This document shows, in pieces, positions 32,838-41,426 of a stretch of DNA of 44,900 bases; position 1 is the first letter of the stretch, and every line of letters starts with the position of its first letter. Both the position numbers and the translations under genes were made by a program. The notes beneath the pieces were generated by a model. It saw only the letters and a list, made by a program, of their open reading frames with translations, made no database searches and was not told the origin of the DNA. The DNA is from Tissierellia bacterium (GTDB lineage: Bacteria; Bacillota; Clostridia; Tissierellales; Peptoniphilaceae): assembly GCA_030537765.1 (NCBI GenBank), contig JAUNVH010000004.1:28198-73097 (forward strand), written 5' to 3'.

Positions 32838-32976
32838 TCGAACCTTGCGGTTTACTTTCATTCCAAATTCTGATAAGATATGATATGAAACCGTTTACGT
32901 GTTATTTAATCGAACCATGGTGCGAATACGTTCCATTTTTGTTTTTTGTGCTATTTTGCTAGTCTATAATTGAACC
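32838..32976 (+). promoter_or_regulatory. Upstream activator-site candidates of the TyrR-like/mgl operon
   Basis: TCGAACC occurs at 32838-32844 and 32910-32916, and TTGAACC at 32970-32976. The middle copy is half of TCGAACCATGGTGCGA (32910-32925), a palindrome with one mismatched pair, centred about 94 bp before the predicted start. ATGGAACAAATTCG (32827-32840) also recurs inverted at 32923-32936 (12 of 14 bases). The distances suit enhancer sites of sigma-54 activators. Confidence 0.5.
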
Positions 32977-32982
32977 TTTATT

Positions 32983-32999
32983 TTGGCATGAGATTTGCA
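32983..32999 (+). promoter_or_regulatory. Sigma-54 (-24/-12) promoter of the TyrR-like/NhaC/mgl operon
   Basis: TTGGCATGAGATTTGCA matches the -24/-12 consensus (YTGGCACGRNNNTTGCW) at all defined bases but one. The GG and GC have the required 10-bp spacing. The start is predicted near 33011, 20 nt before the TyrR-like gene. Confidence 0.88.
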
Positions 33000-33031
33000 T
33001 ATATAAATATAGGGATAGTTAGGAGGATACT

Positions 33032-34558
33032 ATGTATAAGAGATTGCGGATACGGACTTCAGTAGATCGCCCTCATATTGCTTTTGATTGTTTATCAGTT
33101 TTTAAAAAAGTAGATCTGGGAATCACTTGGATGGAAACTTATACTAAAGAACTTTTCATCAAGGTGGAATCTCCTTCTGACGAATTGTGGGCACAGATTA
33201 AATCTGATTTGCTAAAAATCCCTGATGTGGAGCTAGTCGATGAAGTTGAACTGATTGCATTTGAACTTAGAAATCTGGAGTTTAAAGAACTTTTAAACAC
33301 TTTAGAAAAGACTGTGTTTTTGGTAGACTTTGACGGAGAAATCAAGTATACAAATGCTAAAAAGATGCTTTCGAAAAATGGCGAGGAAATAACGGGTAAT
33401 ATTTTTGACTATATCGATGATGAAGATTTGAAAAATCATATCAATATGCAAGATTATAAAAAATTTATTACCGAGATTGTTATTGATGAAAAGCTCTATC
33501 TTTTGAATGTTTATAACTTTGTCGGAAAAGGTTCGCATGTATATGGCTATATTATTACTCTCGATAATATTAGCGAAGTTAAGAAAATTTCTGATCAGAG
33601 AAGATATGCATCAAATATTACATTTAGAGATTTAATCTATCAGTCTAAATCTATGACTGAGACTGTAAATAAAGGGATTGTATATTCTCAATCTGATTCG
33701 GCAATTCTTATCAGAGGCGAATCTGGCACTGGGAAAGAAATGTTTACCAGATCTATTCACAATCTAAGCAGTAGAAGGGAGTCGCCATTTATTGCTCTAA
33801 ACTGCGCCTCACTTCCTGAACAGCTCTTAGAATCGGAGCTATTTGGTTATGTTGAGGGAGCGTTTACAGGGGCGATTAAAGGCGGCAAAGAAGGTATATT
33901 CGAAATTGCCAATGGTGGCACAATATTTCTAGATGAAATTGCAGATATGCCAATCCATCTTCAATCTAAACTTTTGAGAGTTTTACAAGAAAAGAAAGTT
34001 AGGCGCATAGGTGGAGCAACAGAAAATGCAGTCGACTTTAGAATTATTTCAGCCACTAACAGAAATCTCGAAGAACTCGTGGCAGAGAAAAAATTTAGAC
34101 TCGATTTATTATATAGAATTAATACTTTGAGTTTAGAGATTCCTCCGCTAAGAGTAAGAAAAGACGATGTCGGCATATTAGTGAACCATTTTCTCGACAT
34201 TCTAAATCGTAGATATAGAAAGAATATAAATTCTGTATCGCCCGAAGCGATGACAGCTTTAAAAAATTACGATTGGCCGGGCAATGTTCGCGAATTGCAA
34301 AATGTCATCGAGAGAGCGGTGGCACTTACTGACGGCGGAAGAATTGAAGCAGATTTCATAATATTTGACAAGCCCGATGGACAAAAATTTTCTTTGGAAG
34401 ATGGCACATTCGATGATAAAGTTACAATTTATGAAACCTCACTCATCGAAGAAGCGCTTTCAAAAGCTGACAGTATAAGGTCGGCAGCAAGAGATCTTGG
34501 CATAACGCATACCAAACTTCTAAACCGTATGAAAAAATATGGTATTGAAAAAAACTGA
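33032..34558 (+). CDS. TyrR-like sigma-54-dependent activator (ACT-PAS-AAA-HTH)
   Basis: A 508-aa regulator with the domain order of TyrR. An ACT-like N-terminal domain (~1-80) could bind an amino acid. A PAS domain follows (~88-185, FLVDFDGEIKYTNAKK). The AAA+ domain has Walker A GESGTGKE (229-236), a full sigma-54 contact loop GAFTGA (276-281) and Walker B TIFLDE (297-302). A TyrR-type helix-turn-helix is at ~483-508 (SIRSAARDLGITHTKLLNRM; TyrR of Escherichia coli reads similarly but has lost GAFTGA). It heads the operon with the NhaC-family, methionine gamma-lyase and racemase genes and sits behind a sigma-54 promoter, so it may activate its own operon. AGGAGG lies before the ATG. Confidence 0.92.
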   Translation: MYKRLRIRTSVDRPHIAFDCLSVFKKVDLGITWMETYTKELFIKVESPSDELWAQIKSDLLKIPDVELVDEVELIAFELRNLEFKELLNTLEKTVFLVDFDGEIKYTNAKKMLSKNGEEITGNIFDYIDDEDLKNHINMQDYKKFITEIVIDEKLYLLNVYNFVGKGSHVYGYIITLDNISEVKKISDQRRYASNITFRDLIYQSKSMTETVNKGIVYSQSDSAILIRGESGTGKEMFTRSIHNLSSRRESPFIALNCASLPEQLLESELFGYVEGAFTGAIKGGKEGIFEIANGGTIFLDEIADMPIHLQSKLLRVLQEKKVRRIGGATENAVDFRIISATNRNLEELVAEKKFRLDLLYRINTLSLEIPPLRVRKDDVGILVNHFLDILNRRYRKNINSVSPEAMTALKNYDWPGNVRELQNVIERAVALTDGGRIEADFIIFDKPDGQKFSLEDGTFDDKVTIYETSLIEEALSKADSIRSAARDLGITHTKLLNRMKKYGIEKN

Positions 34559-34588
34559 TTATTTTCTAAAATTTGAAAGGAGTATCAA

Positions 34589-35986
34589 ATGGACAAATTA
34601 AACAGACCAAAACCTAGTTTTAAGGCGCTAATTCCGTTTATCGTATTTGTAGCTTTTTATCTGCTCTCAGGTATTATTTTGGACGCAATGGGCGTGGAAA
34701 TGGCATTTTATCAAATTCCTGCCCCGATAGCAGTTTCAATCGGTATTATTGTAGCTTTTATACTTTTCGAAGGAACTATTGATGAGAAGTTTAACGAATT
34801 TGTAAAAGGATGTGGAGACGAAAACATTATTATAATGTGCTTAATCTACATACTTGCAGGTGCTTTCTCAACTGTTGCTAAGGCATCAGGCGGAGTAGAT
34901 TCAGTTGTAAACTTTGGTTTATCGCTAATTCCTGTTCAATTTATAACTGCTGGATTATTTTTAATAGCTGCATTTATATCTATTTCAACAGGTACATCAG
35001 TTGGTACTATCCTAGCAGTAGGACCTATTGCTATTGGAGTTGCTCAAAAAGGTAATCTACCTTTGGCATTAGTTATAGGAGCTTTAGTTGGTGGAGCAAT
35101 GTTTGGTGACAATTTATCAATCATTTCAGATACTACAATTGCCGCAACTAGAACTCAAAATGTAGACATGAAAGACAAGTTCAGAATGAACTTAAAAATT
35201 GCGCTTCCAGCAGCAATTATCACATTTGTAATTTTGCTTATTGTTGGAAAACCAACAGGCGCTGTTGACCTTGAAGATTTGAGCTATAATTTCATTTTGA
35301 TAGTTCCATATCTATTCGTTTTAATCGCAGCGTTGGCTGGTGTAAATGTATTTTTGGTATTGGTTAGTGGAATAATCTTATCTGGTCTTATTGGTCTGGC
35401 AACTGGCGCATTTGGCGGTTTAGAACTTGCTCAAAACATCTATGGCGGATTTGAAGGCATGTTTGAAATCTTCCTATTATCATTACTAACTGGAGGTCTG
35501 GCCTATATGGTTAGGCAAGAAGGCGGTATTGAATGGGCAATTCAAAAGATTAAAGGCATGGCAAAAGATGAGAAATCGGCTGAACTTTCAGTTTCTCTAC
35601 TAACATTAATTACAGACGCAGCAGTTGCAAACAATACAGTTGCAATAATCATTATTGGACCAGTTGTTAAAGAAATTTCTAACGATTATCATGTTGACCC
35701 GAGAAGAACTGCTTCACTTATTGATACTTTCTCATGCGTAATGCAAGGATTTATCCCATATGGAGCACAAATTCTAATCGCGGCATCACTTACGGAAGGT
35801 TTAGTTTCACCATTTGAAATTATTCCTTATCTATGGTATCAATTCATCTTGGCAATAGTTGCTATTATCTCAATCTATGTGAGATTTACTTCGGCTAAAT
35901 TCCCATGGAATTACGAATACGATCTACCACAAGATAAAGTTGATGCAATGAGCCCAGAAGAATTACAAGCACATTTAGCAAAATAA
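34589..35986 (+). CDS. NhaC-family Na+/H+ antiporter-like transporter, possibly for methionine
   Basis: A 465-aa membrane protein of the NhaC/ion-transporter superfamily with about 11-12 helices. Typical pieces are FISISTGTSVGTILAVGPIA, GGAMFGDNLSIISDTTIAAT and NNTVAIIIIGPVVKEIS. The family holds both Na+/H+ antiporters and amino-acid transporters; members beside methionine genes have been proposed to import methionine. Its position between the TyrR-like activator and methionine gamma-lyase favours an amino-acid substrate, but this is context only. GAAAGGAG lies before the ATG; 28 nt separate it from the lyase gene. Confidence 0.85.
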   Translation: MDKLNRPKPSFKALIPFIVFVAFYLLSGIILDAMGVEMAFYQIPAPIAVSIGIIVAFILFEGTIDEKFNEFVKGCGDENIIIMCLIYILAGAFSTVAKASGGVDSVVNFGLSLIPVQFITAGLFLIAAFISISTGTSVGTILAVGPIAIGVAQKGNLPLALVIGALVGGAMFGDNLSIISDTTIAATRTQNVDMKDKFRMNLKIALPAAIITFVILLIVGKPTGAVDLEDLSYNFILIVPYLFVLIAALAGVNVFLVLVSGIILSGLIGLATGAFGGLELAQNIYGGFEGMFEIFLLSLLTGGLAYMVRQEGGIEWAIQKIKGMAKDEKSAELSVSLLTLITDAAVANNTVAIIIIGPVVKEISNDYHVDPRRTASLIDTFSCVMQGFIPYGAQILIAASLTEGLVSPFEIIPYLWYQFILAIVAIISIYVRFTSAKFPWNYEYDLPQDKVDAMSPEELQAHLAK

Positions 35987-36014
35987 ATTAAAATAAAAGA
36001 AAGAAGGAGAAAAA

Positions 36015-37217
36015 ATGAATTCAAAAGAAGACATGAAGAAAATGCATTTCGAAACGAAGGCAGTTCACGCAGGTTATGAAGCTAATCAATATGGAGCATT
36101 AGCTACCCCAATTTATCAATCCTCGACATTTATATTTGATTCAGCAGAACAGGGCGGAAGAAGATTCGCTTTAGAAGAAGAAGGTTATATCTATTCACGT
36201 TTAGGCAATCCGACTAATACACAAGTTGAAAACAAATTAGCAATGCTAGAAAATGCCGAAGCTGCACTATCGACAGCTTCTGGTATGGGTGCTATAACTT
36301 CAGCTATTTGGCCATTCGTTAAAAACGGAGACCATATAGTTGCTGCCAAAACTCTTTATGGCTGTACTTTTGCATATCTAGAGCATGGAATTACAAAATT
36401 TGGCGTAGATGTTGACTTTGTTGATATTTCAGATCCTGAAAATGTTAAAGACGCATTAAAAGAAAATACTAAAATCGTGTATCTAGAAACTCCTGCAAAT
36501 CCAAATATGGATATTGCTGATATTGAAGCTATTGCCAAATTGGCACATGAATTTAACAAAGATATTATAGTAATCGTTGACAACACATACTGCACACCAT
36601 ATATCCAAAGACCATTGGAAAAAGGAGCAGACTTAGTTGTTCACAGTGCTACAAAATATCTAAACGGCCACGGCGACGTTATTGCAGGCTTTGTAGTTGG
36701 AAGAAAAGAATTAGTAGACCAAGCTAGACTTGTGGGCGTAAAAGACATGACAGGTGCTGTACTTTCACCATTTGATGCATTCTTAATCAATAGAGGAATG
36801 AAGACTTTGGCTATCAGAATGGAAAAACATTGCGCAAATGCACAAAAAGTTGCTGAATTTTTGGAAAATCATCCAAAAGTAAAAACTGTTATGTATCCAG
36901 GACTAAAATCCTTCAAATATCACGATGTGGCTATGAAACAAATGGATCTTCCAGGCGCTATGATCGCTTTTGAAGTTGAAGGCGGAATTGAAGCTGGTAG
37001 AACTATTATGAATAGTGTTGAACTTTGCACATTGGCAGTATCACTAGGCGATGCCGAAACTTTGATACAACATCCTGCAACTATGACTCATTCACCATAT
37101 ACTCCTGAAGAAAGAGCAGCGGCGGGAATTTCTGAAGGACTTGTAAGACTTTCAGTCGGACTTGAAAATGCGGATGATATTATTGCAGATTTAAAACAAG
37201 CAATGGATAGAATTTAA
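36015..37217 (+). CDS. mgl: L-methionine gamma-lyase
   Basis: A 400-aa PLP enzyme of the Cys/Met metabolism family that breaks methionine into methanethiol, ammonia and 2-oxobutyrate. The PLP lysine is Lys214 in HSATKYLNGHGDVIAG. Tyr60 lies in YIYSRLGNPT. Tyr115 and Cys117 in LYGCTFA correspond to Tyr114 and Cys116 of the Pseudomonas putida enzyme; that cysteine is characteristic of true methionine gamma-lyases and is replaced in cystathionine lyases and synthases. Some activity on homocysteine or cysteine is expected. AGAAGGAGA lies before the ATG. The stop codon overlaps the next start by one base. Under the sigma-54 promoter of the operon. Confidence 0.93.
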   Translation: MNSKEDMKKMHFETKAVHAGYEANQYGALATPIYQSSTFIFDSAEQGGRRFALEEEGYIYSRLGNPTNTQVENKLAMLENAEAALSTASGMGAITSAIWPFVKNGDHIVAAKTLYGCTFAYLEHGITKFGVDVDFVDISDPENVKDALKENTKIVYLETPANPNMDIADIEAIAKLAHEFNKDIIVIVDNTYCTPYIQRPLEKGADLVVHSATKYLNGHGDVIAGFVVGRKELVDQARLVGVKDMTGAVLSPFDAFLINRGMKTLAIRMEKHCANAQKVAEFLENHPKVKTVMYPGLKSFKYHDVAMKQMDLPGAMIAFEVEGGIEAGRTIMNSVELCTLAVSLGDAETLIQHPATMTHSPYTPEERAAAGISEGLVRLSVGLENADDIIADLKQAMDRI

Positions 37218-37873
37218 TGAAAAAAATTGCCGTAATGGGAGGTACCTTATTTGATACCGCATTAGGCGTTAATATTCTTAAGACGAGGGGCTACGCAACT
37301 ATTGCGTTGCCCCTTTGTCAAAACCCGAAAGAGCAATCTCATATGCAGATGCTTAAAAAAGAAGAATTGACAAATCTTGCGATTGAAAAAATTAAACCTC
37401 ATAGAGATGAAATATTTGGAGTTTTTGTCTATTGCAATTCCTTCAGCGCCGCCAGTGATATTGATAGAATTAGAAGAGAATTGAATATCAAAGTTGTAAC
37501 TCCGCTAGATCAATATAAAAAGTATGCAAAAGCACATCAAAGACTTTTAATTTGGGCTGCAAACGCTCAGTCTGCGGCAAAGATTGAAAGTATTTTAGAA
37601 GAGAATAATCCCGGCATAGATATGATAAGCCTATCTTTTTTGCCGCTAGTTGAAGCGATTGAAGAAGATTTGGGATTTTCAAATATAGATAATAGACTAA
37701 AATTGAAAGCTTTGTTAAATGTATTTATGCAAATGGAAATTGCAGGCAAAAAAATTGATACACTTTTACTTGGCTGTACTCATTTTCCATATTTGATAGA
37801 TGGCTTAAAAGAGATAAAGGGACTAAAGCTTTTAGATCCAGCTGAAGATATGATTAAAGAACTTTTAGAATAA
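37217..37873 (+). CDS. Aspartate/glutamate racemase family protein
   Basis: A 218-aa protein of the cofactor-independent Asp/Glu/hydantoin racemase fold. The two catalytic cysteines are visible in FVYCNSFSAA and LLGCTHFPYL, and the N-terminal MGGT is typical. It is shorter than MurI (about 265 aa) and differs in many family positions, so wall synthesis is less likely. The start overlaps the stop of the methionine gamma-lyase gene by one base, so it is tightly coupled. A racemase making D-amino acids available to, or from, the same pathway is plausible; the substrate is unknown. No clear terminator follows. Confidence 0.82.
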   Translation: MKKIAVMGGTLFDTALGVNILKTRGYATIALPLCQNPKEQSHMQMLKKEELTNLAIEKIKPHRDEIFGVFVYCNSFSAASDIDRIRRELNIKVVTPLDQYKKYAKAHQRLLIWAANAQSAAKIESILEENNPGIDMISLSFLPLVEAIEEDLGFSNIDNRLKLKALLNVFMQMEIAGKKIDTLLLGCTHFPYLIDGLKEIKGLKLLDPAEDMIKELLE

Positions 37874-37897
37874 AATCTATCTTAGGCTTTAATTATC

Positions 37898-37926
37898 TTT
37901 ATAATATCAAGCTTTTAGTATATAAT
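37898..37926 (+). promoter_or_regulatory. ackA promoter
   Basis: TTTATA (37898-37903), a 17-bp spacer, then TATAAT (37921-37926). The -35 is weak. Confidence 0.5.
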
Positions 37927-37968
37927 AATAATTACGAAGAAACATAATATTTAGGAGGTTTTTAATTA

Positions 37969-39162
37969 ATGAAAATATTGGTAATTAACTGTGGGAGCTC
38001 ATCTTTAAAATATCAGCTCATAGATATTGAAAAAGAAGATGTGCTATGCAAGGGTCTTGCTGAAAGAATTGGCATTGAAGGCTCGAGAGTTGTGCATGAG
38101 CCAACAGGCATGGAAAAAGTGACTATCGAAGAAGCAATGCCCGATCACAAAAAGGCTATTGAAATTGTATTAAATTCAGTGGCTCATCCGGAATACGGAG
38201 TAATAAAGTCTATGGATGAAATTGCCGCAGTAGGGCATAGAGTAGTGCATGGCGGAGAAGTGTTTAATGATTCAACTCTACTTACAGATGAAGTCATGGA
38301 CAAGGCGAGAGAATGTATAGATCTTGCGCCACTTCACAATCCGGCAAATATCATGGGAATAGAAGCTTGTAAAGAGCTTATGCCCGATACTCCAATGGTT
38401 GGCGTTTTCGACACTGCATTTCACCAAACAATGCCAGCTGTTAACTATATCTATGCAATTCCTTATGAATATTATGAGAAATATGCAATCAGACGCTATG
38501 GCTTTCATGGCACGAGCCACAAATATGTAACCGAAAGAGCGGCCGACATCTTGGGCATTGATTTAGATAAAATTAATCTTATCACTTGCCATTTAGGAAA
38601 CGGCTCTTCAATAACTTGTATAGAAGGTGGAAAATCAAGAAATACTACAATGGGCTTGACGCCGCTTGAAGGCTTAGTAATGGGCACAAGATGTGGAGAT
38701 ATTGACCCTGCTATTATTCCATTCATAGGCAGAAAAGAAAATTTAGACTATGATGGAGTAGATAATATGATGAACAAAGAATCTGGTGTTTACGGAGTTT
38801 CTGGCATCTCTTCTGACTTCAGAGATTTGGAAGATGCCGCAAAAGAAGGCAACGAAAGAGCAAAGCTTTCACTCGATATGTTCGAATCTAAAGTGAAAAA
38901 ATATATCGGCGCATATATGACAGAGATTGACCATACAGATGCCATAGTATTTACGGCTGGAATCGGTGAAAATAGCATTTCTATGCGTGAATCGATTTGT
39001 AAATCGCTAGAACATATGGGCATAAAGATTGACCCAGAAAAAAACAATGTTCGCGGAAAAGAATGCATTGTAAGTGCAGACGATTCTCCAATTAAAATCT
39101 TAGTAATCCCAACGAACGAAGAGTTAATGATTGCAAAAGATACTATGAATTTAGTAAAATAA
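37969..39162 (+). CDS. ackA: Acetate kinase
   Basis: Transfers phosphate between acetyl phosphate and ADP, giving acetate and ATP; many such enzymes also accept propionyl phosphate. At 397 aa it has the usual length. Family signatures are [13 protein letters not shown] at the N-terminus, GHRVVHGGE, and [11 protein letters not shown] followed by LGNGSSI. AGGAGG lies in front. No phosphotransacetylase gene is adjacent. In this window it would be the ATP-yielding end of pyruvate and 2-oxobutyrate breakdown. A promoter and a terminator flank the gene, so it is monocistronic. Confidence 0.96.
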   Translation: MKILVINCGSSSLKYQLIDIEKEDVLCKGLAERIGIEGSRVVHEPTGMEKVTIEEAMPDHKKAIEIVLNSVAHPEYGVIKSMDEIAAVGHRVVHGGEVFNDSTLLTDEVMDKARECIDLAPLHNPANIMGIEACKELMPDTPMVGVFDTAFHQTMPAVNYIYAIPYEYYEKYAIRRYGFHGTSHKYVTERAADILGIDLDKINLITCHLGNGSSITCIEGGKSRNTTMGLTPLEGLVMGTRCGDIDPAIIPFIGRKENLDYDGVDNMMNKESGVYGVSGISSDFRDLEDAAKEGNERAKLSLDMFESKVKKYIGAYMTEIDHTDAIVFTAGIGENSISMRESICKSLEHMGIKIDPEKNNVRGKECIVSADDSPIKILVIPTNEELMIAKDTMNLVK

Positions 39163-39172
39163 ATTAATACAT

Positions 39173-39201
39173 GCCGGTTATGAAAATGACCGGCTTTTTT
39201 T
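39173..39201 (+). terminator. Terminator after ackA
   Basis: GCCGGT (39173-39178) and ACCGGC (39189-39194) form the stem, followed by seven T residues. Confidence 0.88.
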
Positions 39202-39229
39202 ATGAGGTGATACTATTTTAAACCTAGAT

Positions 39230-40414
39230 ATGATAAGAAAAGCTCGCGAAACAATTTCGCCCATTGTGCAAAATACTCCAATATTTACATCGCAACGCAT
39301 GGCGGAAAATCTCTTTATAAAAATGGAGAATCTTCAAAAGACAGGTTCTTTTAAAATTCGTGGAGCATATAATAAAATTGCCAATTTGACAAAAGATGAG
39401 GCAAAAAAAGGCGTAATAGCTTGTTCGGCCGGCAATCATGCACAAGGAGTGGCAATAAGTGCAACTGCGCAGGGCATAAAGTCATATATTACAATACCTT
39501 CAATTGCGCCATTGGCAAAGATTGACGCCACCAGACAATATGGAGGAGAAGTTATAATTGCCGAAGGACTTTATGATGATGCCTATGAACTGGCTTTAAA
39601 AATTCAAAAAGAAAAAGATTTGACATTTGTGCATCCGTTTAATGATGAATATGTAATGGCTGGCCAGGGCACAATAGGTCTAGAGATTTTGGAAGAACTG
39701 CCAGATGTAAAATATATAATTGTGCCAATAGGTGGCGGCGGTCTAATTTCAGGAATTGCAGTTGCAGTCAAAGAGCAAAATCCCAATTGTAAAATCATAG
39801 GAGTTCAAACTGAACTGATGCCTTCTATGAAAGTATCTGTTGAAAAAGGCGAACTCACAACGGTTGAAGGTGCAAATTCATTGGCTGATGGCATTTTAGT
39901 AAAGACGCCGGGCGACAAGACATTTGAAATTGTAAAAAAATATGTAGACGATATCGTAACAGTTTCAGAAGATGAAATTGCACTTGCGCTTTTGAGATTA
40001 TTAGAAGAGGGAAAAGTTTCGGCAGAAGGAGCTGGAGCTGCTAGTATTGCTGCAGTTTTGGCAAAAAAATATGATTTCAAAAATGAGCCAGTCTGCGCAG
40101 TTTTAAGTGGCGGAAATATAAATATTATGACCGTCTCAAAAATTATAAAGCAAGGTTTATTTAAGACGGGTAGACTCACAGAAATTACGACAAAAATACC
40201 CGATAGACCGGGCGAGCTGATAAAATTATTAAATATATTAAAAGAAATTGGCTGCAATATTTTGAATATAGAGCAATATACTGAACATTCTATGGTAGAT
40301 GTAAATTGTTATGTAGTCAGATTAGTAGTAGAAACATTTAATTGTGAACATCAAAATAGCCTATATAAAAGACTCGAAGATGAGGGCTATTCATATTTTG
40401 AAGAATTAAATTAA
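39230..40414 (+). CDS. Threonine ammonia-lyase (dehydratase) with C-terminal ACT domain
   Basis: A PLP enzyme deaminating L-threonine to 2-oxobutyrate and ammonia. The PLP lysine is in GSFKIRGAYNKI, the phosphate loop is IGGGGLISG, and SAGNHAQGVA is typical. After ~320 residues a single ACT domain (IPDRPGELIKLLNILKEIG) follows, the layout of the catabolic/IlvA short form (~400 aa). The first ATG (39230) is 19 nt from the only ribosome site, GAGGTGA (39204-39210). An in-frame ATT at 39215 lies 4 nt from it and would add Leu-Asn-Leu-Asp before Met, which resembles the N-termini of relatives, so the real start may be ATT. Could be called ilvA or tdcB; biosynthetic or catabolic use cannot be decided. 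Confidence 0.92.
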   Translation: MIRKARETISPIVQNTPIFTSQRMAENLFIKMENLQKTGSFKIRGAYNKIANLTKDEAKKGVIACSAGNHAQGVAISATAQGIKSYITIPSIAPLAKIDATRQYGGEVIIAEGLYDDAYELALKIQKEKDLTFVHPFNDEYVMAGQGTIGLEILEELPDVKYIIVPIGGGGLISGIAVAVKEQNPNCKIIGVQTELMPSMKVSVEKGELTTVEGANSLADGILVKTPGDKTFEIVKKYVDDIVTVSEDEIALALLRLLEEGKVSAEGAGAASIAAVLAKKYDFKNEPVCAVLSGGNINIMTVSKIIKQGLFKTGRLTEITTKIPDRPGELIKLLNILKEIGCNILNIEQYTEHSMVDVNCYVVRLVVETFNCEHQNSLYKRLEDEGYSYFEELN

Positions 40415-40428
40415 AGTATAAAAAGGGG

Positions 40429-40453
40429 AACGACCATGTTAAACATGGTCGTT
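40429..40453. terminator. Terminator between convergent genes
   Basis: AACGACCATGTT (40429-40440) and AACATGGTCGTT (40442-40453) are a perfect 12-bp inverted repeat between the ends of the threonine dehydratase and oxidoreductase beta genes. Confidence 0.85.
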
Positions 40454-40484
40454 TCACAATAGTTAGGTTATTATGCTGAAAAAA

Positions 40485-41423
40485 CTATACTTCTTCTCCA
40501 CATCTTCTCAAAAGATCTTCCCAACGTCTATCAACTTCAGCTTGGAATTCATCTAAATACTTTTTGTTTTCAGGTTTTAACAAATGTTTAAAGCGTCCTT
40601 GTGCTTTGATAAACTCTTCGATAGGAAGTTTCTTTCTTGGCTTGTAGCTGAGTTTCCACACGCCGTCTTCAACTTCATAAATAGGCCAGTAGCAAGTTTC
40701 AACCGCCATTTTACATATATGCATTAAATCTTCTGGCGCATATCTCCAACCTCTGGGGCATGGAGCTAAGATATTTAAAAATGCCGCGCCTTTTTTATGA
40801 ATAGCTTTATATGATTTTTCATGTATGTCTTTGAAATTACCTAAGAGTGTAGTTTGGCCCACATACGGAATATTATGTGCCGCCATAACTTCTGATAAGT
40901 CTTTTCTAGTCTGTGGCTTACCTTCCGATTCACTACCAACTGGAGTTGTTGTAGTATCTGCATACATTGGAGTTGCAGAAGATCTTTGGATACCTGTGTT
41001 CATATAAGCTCCATTGTCATAGCAGACATAGACCATATCGTGGCCACGTTCCATAGCTCCTGAAAGTGATTGGAATCCTATATCATAAGTTCCACCATCT
41101 CCGCCAAAAGCTATAAATTTATAATTTTCGTCTATTTTGCCGCGTCTTTTTAATGCAACATAAGCTGCTTCTGAACCGCTGACAGTGGCCGCCGCATTTT
41201 CAAAAGCATTGTGGATAAATGAATCCATCCATGCTGTATAAGGATACATAAAAGTTGAAACTTCTAGGCATCCAGTTGCGCAACCAATAACTGCTTTATC
41301 GTCTTCATCTAATGCTCTTAAAACTGCTCTAACGGCAACGGGAGCTCCGCAGCCTGCACACATTCTGTGACCGCCCATAAGTCTTTCGGGCTTTTGCATT
41401 ACTTGTTTAAATTTATATGCCAT
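40485..41423 (-). CDS. porB: 2-oxoacid:ferredoxin oxidoreductase, beta subunit (thiamine-diphosphate-binding)
   Basis: The 312-aa subunit that binds thiamine diphosphate and an Fe-S cluster in the oxidative decarboxylation of a 2-oxoacid to acyl-CoA. The ThDP motif GDGG...N is in AFGGDGGTYDIGFQ and VCYDNGAYMNTG. Cysteines in MCAGCGAP near the N-terminus, and further Cys residues, suit the cluster. It is the last gene of the gamma-delta-alpha-beta operon; only 3 nt separate it from the alpha gene. Pyruvate is the usual substrate of this type; 2-oxobutyrate is also possible given the shared sigma-54 control with methionine gamma-lyase. The gene symbol follows the pyruvate enzymes by convention. 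Confidence 0.93.
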   Translation of the reverse strand: MAYKFKQVMQKPERLMGGHRMCAGCGAPVAVRAVLRALDEDDKAVIGCATGCLEVSTFMYPYTAWMDSFIHNAFENAAATVSGSEAAYVALKRRGKIDENYKFIAFGGDGGTYDIGFQSLSGAMERGHDMVYVCYDNGAYMNTGIQRSSATPMYADTTTTPVGSESEGKPQTRKDLSEVMAAHNIPYVGQTTLLGNFKDIHEKSYKAIHKKGAAFLNILAPCPRGWRYAPEDLMHICKMAVETCYWPIYEVEDGVWKLSYKPRKKLPIEEFIKAQGRFKHLLKPENKKYLDEFQAEVDRRWEDLLRRCGEEV

Positions 41424-41426
41424 AGT

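Noticed and set aside
32838-32925. Transcription terminator after the first sigma-54 activator gene
   Set aside because: The inverted repeats there are not followed by a T-run and lie at enhancer distance from the sigma-54 promoter.
37217-37873. Glutamate racemase MurI for wall synthesis
   Set aside because: The protein is clearly shorter, lacks several MurI stretches and is coupled to methionine gamma-lyase; only the broader racemase family is supported.
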